Assembly (NCBI RefSeq): GCF_034190915.1
Contig: NW_026947484.1
Coordinates: 69,643,482-69,707,481 of the forward strand
Length of the DNA: 64,000 nucleotides
Direction: 5' to 3'
Source of the DNA: Cavia porcellus
Lineage: Eukaryota; Chordata; Mammalia; Rodentia; Caviidae
Every line of letters starts with the position of its first letter. Position 1 is the first letter of the stretch. The notes under the pieces were generated by a model, which did no database searches, was not told where the DNA came from, and worked only from the letters and a program-made list of their open reading frames with translations. Made by a program: the position numbers and the translations under genes. This document shows positions 9,962-20,740 of the stretch, piece by piece.

Positions 9962-11559
9962 ATAAACATACTTGTAAATGTGTTTAATAGTGGTTCTGTA
10001 TTTTAAACCTTTAAGAGTTGTTTCCCAGATGTAAATCAATACATGTAATATACCATATTAACATAGCCAAGGACAAAAATCACATGATCATCTCAATTGA
10101 TCAGAAAAAGCTTCTGAAAAAATCTAATACTCATTCATGATAAAAATCATACAGAAAATTGGAATAGATGGTCTTTATCTTAATCTAATAAAAGCTGTCT
10201 ATGACAAACCAACAGCCAGCCTCATATTAAAGTGACAAAAACTGAAAGCTTTTACTCTTAAAATCCGGACCAAGACAAGGATGTCCACTGTCACCACTCT
10301 TATTCAATATAGTTCTGAAAACATTAGCCAGAGCAATTAGACATGAGAAAGAAATAAAAAGAATAAAGATAGGAAAGGAAAAAGTTAAATTGTCATTATT
10401 CACATATGAGATGATACTCTATATAGAAGCCCACAAAAATTCCACCAAAAAACTTCTAGATTTAAAAAGCAAATTCAGTAGCATAGTTGGGTCAAGTTAA
10501 TACTCAAAAATCAATCACTTTCCTGTACAAGAATAACAGACTTACTGTGAGAGAAATTAGGAAACATCACCTGTCACAGTCATATCCAGACAAATGAGAT
10601 ACCTAGAAATCAATCTAAAGAAGGAAGCAAAAGACCTCCACACTGAAAACTACAGTACTCTGAAATAGGAGGTTGAAGAGGATGTCAGAACATGGAAAGA
10701 TAGGACAAGAAGATCGTGGCTTGCTAGGTCGCTGGGTGGAGAGTTTCATGGGAAAAACAGCTCAGACACTGGAATTTGACAACATGGAGAGGGCCAGACG
10801 AGTGGAGAGGGATTCTCAAGACCCCAGGAGGAAACTGAAGGAAAAATAAAAATAGGAAGAGGAAGGAAAAATGCAGGTGGAGGCTGGAGCCAGATGCACT
10901 CACTGAGCCACGTCCCACACTGTGCTGGGAGCACCATGGAGTCACACGATCCATGGTTGTGCTGAAGCCACAGCCTCCAATCACAGGAGTTGGTGAGTCC
11001 TGGGCCCTTGGCAGGAGGATGTGGCACAGCATGGAGTGGAGCCAAAATGGAGAGCTGCATTAATTCTTGGTGAGTGCTGGAAATTGGGTCCCACAGTAGG
11101 TGTGGCCAGCTGGAAGACATCTTGGAGTGGGCCAGAATAGGCCTGAGACTGGCGCTGCAATGGCATCAGTCAGCCACCCCTGGCCCAGAGAGGACTGGTG
11201 GGATCAGCTTGGGCTGAGCCACGCCCCTGGACAGGACCCAGTAATCAGGGACCCAACCTGTGACATCAGCCACAACACAGGCTGTTGCTGAAGGCACTTG
11301 CCAGTTGACTGGCTCAGAAGAGAGGGGCCAGCCCATAGTCTCTGCATGCACCTCAGATAATAGCAAACTGGAGAGGGCAGCAAAAGCCCAGCCAGCACGC
11401 TTCAGAAAAACCATAGGAAAAACAGAGGGCCAGAGACCTCCACTATGCACCTGTCTGAAAGAAACCAGAAACATGACAAGAGAAAAAAATAAGACAAAAC
11501 CTCCAGCCACTGACCCTGGGAAAGTAAGTCCAGGAGAGGTAAATACAGTGCAGTAATCA

Positions 11560-12513
11560 TGCAATATTAGACACAGCATCAGCAGTCATAAACACTTTCA
11601 TGACCTCATAGATGAACATAAAACTGAAATTCTAACCCAACTGAGGCAAGATATAAAACGATTAATAAAAGAAATGCTAAGCACCTCTCAAGAAGACACA
11701 GATGGAAGAATGAAGGAACCCAGAAAAAGAGGAGAAACATGATGAAGAATATAAACAAAATCTAGCATACATGAAACAGATCCAAAGAGATTACCAGGAA
11801 ATTAAAAACTCCATTGAAAGCTGGCAAAATGCCTTGACAGAAACTAAAGTTAGCCTTTCGAAACTTGAAGAGAGATTTACAATGTGTGATCGTGAAAGAA
11901 AAGGCCTATTAAAAATAACAAGGAACCAGGAAGTAACAATTCAAAGGCTAGAAGATGACAAGAGAATCTATAACTTAAGAATAAAAAACGTGAGCAAAGA
12001 AACGTAACCACAAATGAATTACAAAGACTATTCACAGAAATAATTAAGGAAAACTTCCCAAGCATAGGAAAAAGAAATGATATCCAGATAAAGAAGGCAT
12101 ACAGAACTCCAACCAACTACAACCAAAACAGATCTACACCCAGATGTATAATAATCAAGATCCCAGAAATCTACCACAAGAACAGAATATTAAAAGCAGC
12201 CAGAGAAAAGAAGCAGATCACCTACAATGGAAAAGTTATCAAAATAACAACAGACTTATCAACACAAACTATCAAATCAAGAAGAGCCTGGGGGGAAATA
12301 GTCCAAGCCCTGAAAGAAAATAACTTCCAACGCAGACTGATGTACTCTGAAAAACTCTCTCTCAAAATTAATGGAGAAATAAGATTTTCCAAGACAAGGA
12401 GGAACTGTGGGAGTTCATGGCCACCAATCCAAAAAATACTGAAGGACATCTTAGAGAGAGAGAAAAAAAAAAATACCAGGATTTCAGCAACAGTGGCAGA
12501 GAAGCCTCAATGA
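11560..12513 (+). pseudogene. L1-type ORF1 (RNA-binding protein), frameshifted
   Basis: ORF1 proteins are coiled-coil trimers with an RRM and a C-terminal nucleic-acid-binding domain that coat element RNA. Here a coiled-coil part is readable at 11771-12004 (for example SIESWQNALTETKVSLSKLE) and enters the RRM at YNLRIKNVSKET, then hits a stop at 12005. A second frame, open for 167 codons (12010-12510), carries the rest: an ENFPSIGKRNDIQIKKAYR block, a KIPEIYHKNRILKAAREK block and the C-terminal region, ending at TGA 12511-12513. At least one frameshift separates the two, and another lies upstream near 11740. The element is therefore dead but not very old. Confidence 0.8.
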
Positions 12514-14170
12514 ACAGAGCAGACAGTGGAATGAGGGAGAAAAGTGGACAAATAATAGCAGAAAAATAGAATAGCAGAGATGAGGCAGAAAAGGTGGGCT
12601 ATAATCTCTGATATAGATAGCCTTGATACACTAACAAAAAGAAATACAGGCAGAGTAGATTAGGAGGCCGGATCCATAGAAATGTTCTGAATAGGAAATA
12701 TACTCAACCTGAAAGAGAGTTAATAAACTGAAAGTCAAAGATGAGAAAATGATACTCTATGTGACAGGGAACCAGAGAGAAATAGGGCCAACTCGTCCAG
12801 CAGCCACAGATAGGTTGGAAAGTCATGACACTTTTGTGCAGTGTAGAACTACACAGCTAGAAGAAAGGAAAACCTTGTGGCTTTAGTAAGTAAAGGAGTA
12901 CAGCTCAAGATCAAGCTCAGGGGTAAAAAGGTTCAGCAACACTCACATAGATAATGGGTTGACCCCCTAATCTAAAAACTAAAGGAGCTAGTGGGACCCA
13001 AAATATACAAAGCATCCTGAGAAAGGGAAAGAAAGGTGAGGAACTGCCTAAAAAAGGAAGGCAAAGGACATTGTTAATAGTGTACCAGGATTTAAAAACC
13101 ACAGTAGTCTTATCACTCTGTTTAGTTTGATTATATTTTGTTGTGGTCTGTCTACTCATACTAGATTTAAGGGTACAGACAGCTATCCCCAAAATAGGCT
13201 ATACTACAGTAACTATCCTTATTTCCTATTAACTTAAACTGAAGCCCTATATTAATTACATTGTCTTACTATGACTGATCATATTTGAAGCTGGTTTATT
13301 AGACCACTGTTTTGCCTTGACTGATTTTATTTGAATTTGGTATGCTTGATAGTATCAAGTCTAAGAGTAGAGGCAACTACTCTGAAGATGACAATGATAC
13401 CCATTCCAGTTTGATTATTAACTGCTTTTGAAGTCTACAATGTCTCCAAAGTTGTGTTTTTATTAAAATAGCTATGTAATGCTATGTTCAATTATATTAT
13501 ATCTGACAATGTGGACAATTCTATTGAAAATAACAAAAGAAAGCATAATAATTACTGTAGATCACCTAATATTTTGGTTTTATATGTCTTTTTCATGTTT
13601 TTCGAGGAATTTGTTTTGTTGTCTTGTTTTGATCTGTTTTTCCCTACAATACAGAAAGGATAGATATACATGTAAAGATTCACACATGGTGAGAATTTCT
13701 AAACAGTCTATGGGAACTGATTATATAATGCACGATGTAATGAACAGATACTCTGAAGAAGAGACACTAAGAAACCCAGTGCTAATTCTGTAGCATTATG
13801 ATATAAAATCTAGCAATACTATTATTCACTATCCAGAGTGATATTAGTCTAGTCTCTTATGTTCAATTTCAGCATTCGTAAAGATAAGGACATCTACTAC
13901 GAATAGAATGAGAGACATTATGGCAGTCATTATTCTCCAATGTCAGGTCCTGAAGACCTAAAAAGTCTTCATCATCCTGTTATGATTAGATTAGTTGTAT
14001 AATGTTCAGTATGTATTCAATATGTGTGAAGATGGGGACAACTATTTGGAAGAAAACTAGAGAAAATAAGATAAGACAGTGAAGATCTCCAGTGGACTTG
14101 CTTTGAAATCCGTGTTTCTTAAAATTGTTTCCTTATGATCTGTTTTGTTCTGTTTAATCTTACCCTCTTT
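12514..14170 (+). repeat. Modular AT-rich 3' region of the HAL1-like element
   Basis: No ORF2 translation is found in any frame. Loosely repeated modules of about 180-250 bases occur near 13290-13450, 13460-13650 and 13980-14175. Each has a core like gacaa(t/c)tattttgaagataac and finishes with a T-rich ttttgttttgat..tctgtttt block. The last module ends ctctttaaaataaaa just before the poly(A). The same design occurs in the insertions at 15104 and 54682 and in L1 tails ending at 35705 and 44905. Confidence 0.6.
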
Positions 14171-14323
14171 AAAATAAAAAAAAAAAAGAAAAGAAAATGA
14201 AAAGATAGCCCTTGTTCTTGGGTAGGAAAAACCAATAGTGAAAATGGCCATACTTAGAAAATTGTTATACAGACAATGCAAATAAAATAAAAATTCAAAC
14301 TGTTTGTCATGGAATTAGAGAAA

Positions 14324-14338
14324 GACACACACACACAC

Positions 14339-14375
<37 letters not shown>

Positions 14376-14376
14376 C
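14324..14376. repeat. Compound (CA)n(CAA)n microsatellite
   Basis: About nine CA units run directly into about twelve CAA units inside L1 ORF2. Confidence 0.95.
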
Positions 14377-15103
14377 CCTAAAATGCGTTTGGAACCAGAA
14401 GAGAGCAATAAGAGCAAAGGCAATTCTGGACAACAAAGACAAGGTAAGTAGTACCATAATCCCAGATTTGAAGTTATACTACAAAGCTACCACTGTGGTA
14501 AAAACAGCATGATACTGGCAAAAAACAACAAAAAAAACCACACCTAAGGATCAGTGGTAAAAATTAGAAGATGAAACAATTCCCCATCTTATCTTTAATA
14601 CTTGGTGTGGGAAAAACTGGCTCTCTGTTTGCCAAAGATTAAGATTGGATCCATATCTTTCATAGTGCAGTAAACTAAAGTTGAAATGGATCAAAGATGT
14701 AAATATTAAAACAAAAACATTAAATCTGCTGGAGGGAAGAATAGGTCTCTTGAAGACATTACTCAGGCAGACTTTAAGAACAAAACCCCAGTCACACAGG
14801 AACACTCCCAAATACTAAAAAGCTTTTGCACATCAAGGGAAACTACCAATAGAGTGAAGAAACAACCCACAGTATGGGAAAAAATGTTTGCTAGCTGTTG
14901 CTCCCAGGACTTATCTAGAATATATAAAGAACTCAAAAATATCAGAACCCCAAATTTAAAGACCTGATCCAAAAATGGGCTTCTCAGATGAGGAAGTAGA
15001 AATGTCAAACAAATAGAAAAAGTGTTCACCATCCCTGGTCATTCAAGAGATGTAAATTAAAACAGTGCTGAAATTTCAGCTTACCCCAGAAAGAATGGCT
15101 ATT

Positions 15104-15590
15104 CATTGTTGATCACCTGGTATTCTGTTTTTGCATCATGTACTATGTCCATCCTTCTGTTCTGACTCTGTTTTGCTTTGTCACATTTTTTTTCTCTTCA
15201 AAAAAAAAAAAAAGAATGTAATAAGATCCATGGGAGTAAAAAAACCCCAAATGTGTAATTGTTATTGTAAAAAATAGAGGAAAAGAAAGTGATCTAAAGG
15301 ATATAACTGCATGTATATTTAAGTGTGTAGGATGGAAAACCATATTACTGAGTTTTTGTTGGATCATTGAACAGAACTGTCTGCAATCTCACTGAATGTC
15401 TACTTTGTATGCTTTAATTTTGTAATTTGGACAACTGTTTCTAAGATGACCATATGTAATCTATTAACTCGTGATTCCTTACTGTATATTTTTTTCTTGA
15501 AATTCTGTATTACTTGTACCCTTTTACTGTTTTGTTTTGTTTTTTTCTCTTTAAATACATTTTAAAAAGAATTTAATAAAAAAAAAAAAA
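15104..15590 (+). mobile_element. 5'-truncated HAL1-like or L1 tail insertion
   Basis: L1 ORF2 reading breaks at ggctatt (15103) and resumes at gatatcaacc (15591). The insert holds two tail modules, each ending ctcttcaaaaaaaa (near 15200) or ctctttaaatac (near 15555), and finishes with an A-run. I see no target duplication, and a few target bases appear lost compared with the L1 copy at 34880. Confidence 0.65.
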
Positions 15591-15984
15591 GATATCAACC
15601 AAGAACAAATGCTGGCGGGGCCGAGGAGAGAAAGGAACACTTCTCTACCACTGGTGGGACTGTAGACTGGGCAACCACTGTGGAAATCAGTATGGAGATT
15701 CCTCAAAAATCTAAAGACTAGAAGTTCCATTTGAATCAACTATGCCCCTTGTTGTTTCTGAAAGAATTAAAAACATCATCCTACAGCAATATATGTGCAC
15801 CCATGTTTGTAGCAACACAATTTGTAATAGCAAAACTTGGAAACAGCCCAAATGCCCATCAACTGGTGAAAGAATAAAAAGATGTGGGATTTTTATGTAA
15901 TGGAGTACCACTCATATAAATAAAGACTCACTTGAGACATTTCCATGTAAATGGATGCACCTTGCTGTGAGTTCTTCTGTCTAT

Positions 15985-16135
15985 TTTTTATTTTTTGAGA
16001 CAGAGTCTCACCATGTGGTTCAAGCAGGCCTTGAACTCACTATGTAGCCCAGGCTGGCCTTGAACTCATGGCAATCCTCCTGCTTCAGCCTCCTGAGTAT
16101 GCAACCAAAGACGTACACCACCATGCCCAACCAAC
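15985..16135 (-). repeat. B1 SINE
   Basis: Antisense with ttttgagacagagtctc and two copies of the ggccttgaactcactatgtag segment (the internal duplication). Inserted into L1. Confidence 0.9.
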
Positions 16136-16409
16136 TCACATACCTTAAGCCTATACTCTGATAGGAAATAAGTCAGACATGCATGTGTAAATACCACATT
16201 ATTTGTCTGATATGAGAAGCTGAAAGTGTAAACAAGGACCAAAATGTCTAACAGGTATTTTGAAATAGGAAATGTTCAAATGGGGGGGGGGGCGGCACCA
16301 AGGGGAGGAGGATAAGGAAAGAAGGCAAAAAATGAGAAAAGAAGGAAACAATGCTTTTGTAATAAAAAACAAGTTATACTATGTACAGGTACAAATTCTT
16401 TATGATATG

Positions 16410-16769
16410 TGAAAGGCTTTTGGCGCAGGCCAGACCCTGTAAGCGGAAGCAGGAAGCCCCTATCTCCCCCACCCCTAGGAATTTACCTGTGACACCGTCC
16501 TCTTCCCCGCCCCTGGGAATTTGCCTATGGCGCCAAACCAAGTACCAATGGGCTACCATGCATCCCTGATGCCCCCTTAGGTTCCACCCCAAACTGAGGC
16601 TACTTACATACCGCCCCACCCAACGCCACCTGTCGGCCAGAGAGATCGCTGGACTCCAGCGGTGGGGGGTGCTAGTCATCTCTCCCTGTTCTCAGAATAA
16701 AGACCTCTTTTTGTTTTATACTTCTCATCTTTTGGAAATACTTTTCATCTTTTGGAAATAATCCTATCA
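16410..16769 (+). mobile_element. Solo LTR, same family as 7882, inserted in an L1 3' UTR
   Basis: TGAAAGGC at the left and AATCCTATCA at the right, flanked by atatg at 16405-16409 and 16770-16774. It shares blocks such as ccctaggaatttacctgtg with the 7882 element and has an AATAAA at about 16697. A 20-base direct repeat (cttctcatcttttggaaata, then a one-base variant) near the end makes it longer than its sister. Confidence 0.85.
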
Positions 16770-16896
16770 ATATGATCATTGTGTATGTCTAAAATTACTT
16801 CCCGCCTAAAAAAATAAATAAAATAAAATTGGACCAATAAAATAAATTGTTGTTTACATAGTGACCTCCGGTACCTTGACAAAATTTCACTGTGGA

Positions 16897-16965
16897 TTGT
16901 TTTTTTTGGTACTAGGGATCAAATTCAGGACCTCGCACTCGCCCACTGAGCTAAACCCCCGGGCC
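16897..16965 (-). repeat. ID SINE fragment
   Basis: Antisense ggtactagggatcaaattc through actgagctaaaccccc. The segment between the two boxes is shortened. Confidence 0.75.
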
Positions 16966-17009
16966 TCACTATGGATTAATCGAGTTCAAATACAGGCTTT
17001 TAAAAAGTT

Positions 17010-17117
17010 CTTTTTTTTGTTGTTGTCTTTTTCATTTTTATCGGTACCAGGGATCAAACTCACGACTGCACACTTGCAAGGCAGGTGCTTATGCTGCTGA
17101 GCTAAATCCCCAGCCCC
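17010..17117 (-). repeat. ID SINE
   Basis: Antisense tail gtctttttcatttttatcgg, then B-box complement ggatcaaactc and A-box complement gctgagctaaatcc. Confidence 0.9.
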
Positions 17118-17197
17118 TATTGTTGATTTCTTGATGACAGCCATTCTTTCTGGAGTGGGGTGAAATCTCAGTGTTGTTTAAATCTGCATCTCTCAGG

Positions 17198-17275
17198 CTG
17201 GAAGTGTGGTCAGTGGTAGAGCTCTGGCTTTGGAGTTACAAGGCCCTGGATTTGATCCCCAGCATCACAAAAATA
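17198..17275 (+). repeat. Older ID-type SINE
   Basis: gtggtcagtggtagagctctgg followed by B-box gatttgatcc and an (AAAT)n-like tail. Confidence 0.75.
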
Positions 17276-17430
17276 AATAGATAAGTAAATAAATAATTAA
17301 AAATAATTTTGAATTTCCTATGGGCCAAATATGTTGAATATTTTTAATACTTAATCATTTGTACTTTGTCTTCTGAAATATATTCATTTCAGTTGCCTAT
17401 TTTTGCTTGCAGGTTTTACTTTGGAGGATT

Positions 17431-17515
17431 TTTTTTTTTTTTTTTTTTTTTTTGTACCTGGGATCAAACTCATGATCTTGTGCTTGCCAGGCAGGCTCTT
17501 AAGCATGGAGGGTCT
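17431..17515 (-). repeat. ID SINE
   Basis: T-run of 22, then gtacctgggatcaaactcatg and gccaggcaggctcttaagc. The A-box end is eroded. Confidence 0.8.
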
Positions 17516-17519
17516 TTTT

Positions 17520-17640
17520 TAAAATAAATTTTAAATTTTTATTAGTATGTGTTTACAGTATATAGTGATTATATTTATTGTGAGGAATTGATACCTGTAC
17601 ATAGCACATCTCAATTCCCTTTTTTCCCCTTTCTGGAGGG
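17520..17640 (-). mobile_element. L1 3' end, gtacaaattc lineage
   Basis: Antisense gaattgatacctgtacatag with the pyrimidine tract after it. It lies inside L1 ORF2 sequence on the same strand, so it is a separate nested insertion. Confidence 0.65.
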
Positions 17641-18059
17641 TCTAATATTTTTTTGGTTCTTTATATATTCTAAATTCTAGCCCTTTGTTCAAGGTCTATG
17701 CTAAACAGAAGTGATGCTACTGAACAACCTTGTCTTGTTTCTGATTTTAGAGGAAAAGTGTTCAGTTTTTCTCTATTTACTATGTCATTGGCAGTAGGTT
17801 TGTCATCAATGGCTTTTATCAAATTGAGATAAGGTCCTTCTGTATCTATTTCCTTATGTTTTTTTTTGTTGTTGTTTCATGGATGGATGTTGAATGTTTT
17901 CAGAGACGCTTCTGCATCTAGTGAGATGATTGTGTGATTTTGGTTCTTGCATTTGTTTGTGTGATGTTTTACTTTAATTGATTTTGTTTATTGAGCCATC
18001 CTTGTATGCTGGCATGAAGTCTATTTCTGAACCACAGAATTCTGAGCTAGTAAATCCGT

Positions 18060-18700
18060 GTGTGTTTTAAATTGCTAAATTTGTGGTAGTTTATTAGACA
18101 GCAACACAGAACCAATCCTGACCCCGCCATTCAGAGCACCTCCTTGCTTCTCACACAGACGTTCCATCATAATATCCGGCATAGCTCCTCCTCTTGTAAT
18201 TTCTCCACCATGGTTCTGGAATTGTTTCTTCAAAGAGCTTCCATTCCTTTGCTGGAGGATGTTAGTTAGAAGTAGAGATCTGGCTACTTGCATTGGTGGC
18301 TTTTTGCCTCTGGAACCAAATATGCAGCATACACAACTGAAAGGAGGAAGGGTGTGTGTGGGCTCACAGTTCCAGAGCTTTCGTCCTGTGCTTGGCTGCT
18401 CTAAGGCAGGAACATCGTCGTGGTGGAAGGGTGTGGCGAGGGAAGCTGCTCACTTCATGGTGGTGAGGGAGCAGGCATCTGTGACCAGGGCACTCTCCAG
18501 AGGCTGGTCCCAGGGACCAACCCCCTGCAGGCCTCGCTGTGCCTCAGGTCCTCCAGCCGTGAGCTCCAGCAGACCGATGCACTGAGCAGTACAGCACCCC
18601 GTGTCCCACTCAGCTCTCCGAGAGTCCCTCATCCATGGAGGCTGGCAAGACTAATGGCAGGGACATCACACTGGGTTACAGCAACCCACCCCACACTTTT
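18060..18700 (-). repeat. Old interspersed repeat, same kind as 32215 and 48465
   Basis: It shares with the other two copies a block of the form gctcacagtt.cagag and a ggcaggaacat/catggcagagg-like core. A ttgtggtagtttattagacagc end recalls MaLR ends. Class uncertain. Open frames in it are not convincing genes. Confidence 0.4.
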
Positions 18701-19197
18701 CTACTGTCACTTAGTACTTTAGCACAATAGTAACCAACTTGCTTCTCAGTAGCTGTGCCCAGGGATACAGGAAGCAATCTCTATTTACTCACTTGGTCTA
18801 GTGAATGGCAAGGCGTGTTCATGTGTGCAAAAGTGTCATGCTGTGGTTTTTACCCACATAATGCGCCATCAAACAGGTTTTGTGTATGTTTACGTGAGCA
18901 TCACAGTGGGTAAAATACACCCAAACTGTTTTGTGTTCTGTGAACATGTATTTTATCATAAATGGGCAGTGAGTCTGATTCCTAGAAGCTGCATCTGGGG
19001 AAAGCAAAGTCCCACCTGTGCATTCACACTCATCGCGGACGCATGGCAGGGTGTGGACGCGAGCTCCAAAGCAGCGGCGGGAGGGTTCTACCCATGAGAC
19101 GCTCATTGCTAAGTTTCTGTGCATTTAGGATTTGCTTAAAACATCATGATTTCTTTTCTTCTGATTTGTCTGGTGATAGTAGCCTAATTCAGTAGAA

Positions 19198-19800
19198 TGG
19201 CACATGAAAAACTGGATTCACCAGTTTTGGAGGAGGTCAAAAGTGAATTACCTGATTATTCACACATGGATGATAAAGATGTTAATGACTTTGACACGGG
19301 CCCTGTGAGCCAGAATTCCTGTGGACAGTGAAATGGATCCAGAGTCAACTGACACAGACACAGGGAATGCAGACCTCCTTTCTCAGGTGACAGAGAAAAC
19401 AGTAATGTGACTGCGAATTTGACCAGTGGAAATAGTACAAGTAAATTTGGTCACATGACCAAATGGAGCCTCTAGTGTTAGGACTTGGCCTGAAAAGACA
19501 GTGAGCATCCTGGCAGGGGTGAAACTAGCCATCAGGGCTGGAAACTAACGAACAAAATGCTGCAAGATGTTGTGAAATGCACAAATGCTGAAATAGGAAT
19601 TAAATGTTCCATTTGCACCAATAGCCTTACTTAAAAATGCATTTATTAGGACATCTCATTAGCTCACCCAAAAGCAGTCAGCGGCCTTTGTGACAGACTC
19701 GGTGACACCCTGTGTTGTCACACTGGGACCACACTCAGTGGAACAGCTTTTGCCTACCATGGGTGTCACTGCTTCTAGGTCCTCCCGGCTGATAGGACTA
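19198..19800 (+). pseudogene. Coding-like relic of an unidentified gene
   Basis: A frame from ATG 19198 reads 38 codons with sensible acidic/serine content (for example EEVKSELPDYSHMDDKDVND). It then breaks near 19320 and continues in another frame (SEMDPESTDTDTGNADLLSQ), and shifts again to GDRENSNVTANLTSGNSTSK and later KMLQDVVKCTNAEIGIKCSI. The consistent protein-like composition over about 600 bases with several shifts and stops, and no splice signals, suggests a processed pseudogene. The later cysteine pairs hint at a zinc-binding parent, but I cannot name it. No poly(A) end was located. Confidence 0.5.
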
Positions 19801-19885
19801 CAACCCGGGTGGTCTATGTGCAGCTGAGCTGCCTCTTCCCGTGTTTATCCGGATTCCTCCTATCTGTCATGTTATCAGTGAGTTT

Positions 19886-20003
19886 GTGCTGGATATGGTG
19901 GTGCCTGCCTGTGAGCTCAGCATTTGGGAGGCTGAGGAAGGAGGGTCGCGGCAAATTCAAGGCCATTTTGGGTGACATAGCAAAACTCTGTCTCAAAACA
20001 AGC
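19886..20003 (+). repeat. B1 SINE
   Basis: ggatatggtggtgcctgcc through ggcaaattcaaggcc to tgtctcaaaacaagc. Lacks the internal duplication. Confidence 0.85.
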
Positions 20004-20455
20004 AGATGAACAAAATAAAAGGTTCAGTGGGTTCATACTGATCCTCCCACAGCATAAGGATGCGTTCTGACTTCTTTTCCCCACGTGAGAAAGCCAGGCA
20101 TAGTACCTGTGTGTTTACTCCTCTCTCCAGCATGCCTAAGGCGGTTGGAAAATCACCCACCCCTGCTTCCATGAAAGACAGGCCAACTCTGACATCTCTG
20201 TGCACAGCCGTTCTTGTCCTTAGGCTCTGGATACCCAGTGAAAGTATTATTTTCCAAAGTTACTTGGGTTGAAAATGTCCAAAACACACTCCAAAATATT
20301 TGCCATACGGAGAGTCAGAAAAATGTACTGAATTTCTAAGGAAAAAGACGAGATGCTGACCTCAATATGACACAAACATTAATCAAAGACTTTAAAGCAA
20401 CTGCTAGAAATATACTACATGAACAAATAAACTTTTTAAAAACATGTAATTCTTG

Positions 20456-20557
20456 GGGCTGGAGATTTAGCTCAGCGGCATAAGCGCCTGCCTCGCAAGC
20501 AGGCAGTCGTGAGTTCGATCTCTGGTACCGATAAAAACGAAAAAGACAAAAAAAACC
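20456..20557 (+). repeat. Full-length ID SINE
   Basis: Near-consensus body ggggctggagatttagctca, B-box gttcgatct, tail gataaaaacgaaaaagac. Flanked by short acat(g)taattc repeats. Confidence 0.95.
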
Positions 20558-20629
20558 CCACATAATTCCACAAATGAGAACTATAAACAGAAAAGAAGCA
20601 AATGGAAAATTTTAAAAAATTAAGTTTGT

Positions 20630-20740
20630 TGGAACCAGGTGTGGTAGTTCACGCTTCTAATCCTCACATTCAGGAGGCTGAGGCAGGTGGATTCCCATAA
20701 GTTTGAGGCCAGGCTGGGCCACAGTGAGCCACTGTCTCAA
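20630..20740 (+). repeat. B1 SINE
   Basis: ggtgtggtagttcacgcttc, aggctgaggcaggtgg, ending gtctcaaaa. Abuts the L1 3' end that follows. Confidence 0.85.

Larger units (their letters stand above)
10704..14196 (+). mobile_element. HAL1-like retrotransposon: L1 ORF1 without ORF2
   Basis: A 3.5 kb unit with a GC-rich 5' region (10704-11550), an L1-type ORF1 (about 11560-12513), a 1.66 kb AT-rich 3' region with no ORF2, and a poly(A) end at 14171-14196. It is flanked by atg(g/a)aaagatag at 10692-10703 and 14197-14208, and the interrupted L1 ORF2 reads on across it, so it is a single retrotransposed insertion. ORF1-only L1 relatives are known as HAL1 (half-L1). It would depend on L1 ORF2 protein in trans. 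Membership of a named HAL1 family is not established. Confidence 0.8.
9990..16830 (+). mobile_element. L1 ORF2 and 3' UTR, split by nested insertions
   Basis: Reverse-transcriptase-region blocks of L1 ORF2 occupy 10028-10691, for example the aagacaaggatgtcc and ccactcttattcaatatag region. The reading resumes at 14209 with ttgggtaggaaaaacc and aaaatggccatact, runs to 15103, continues at 15591, and reaches the 3' UTR with its G-rich tract (about 16281) and gtacaaattc end. Insertions are a HAL1-like element (10704-14196), a tail fragment (15104-15590), a B1 (15985-16135) and an LTR (16410-16769). Frameshifts show ORF2 is inactive. Confidence 0.85.
17120..18040 (-). mobile_element. L1 ORF2 relic
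   Basis: Antisense L1 phrases ttgatttcttgatgacagcc, aatctcagtgttgttt, ttctaaattctagccc and cattggcagtaggtttgtc appear in L1 order. Two IDs and a foreign L1 3' end (17520-17640) interrupt it. Confidence 0.75.
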
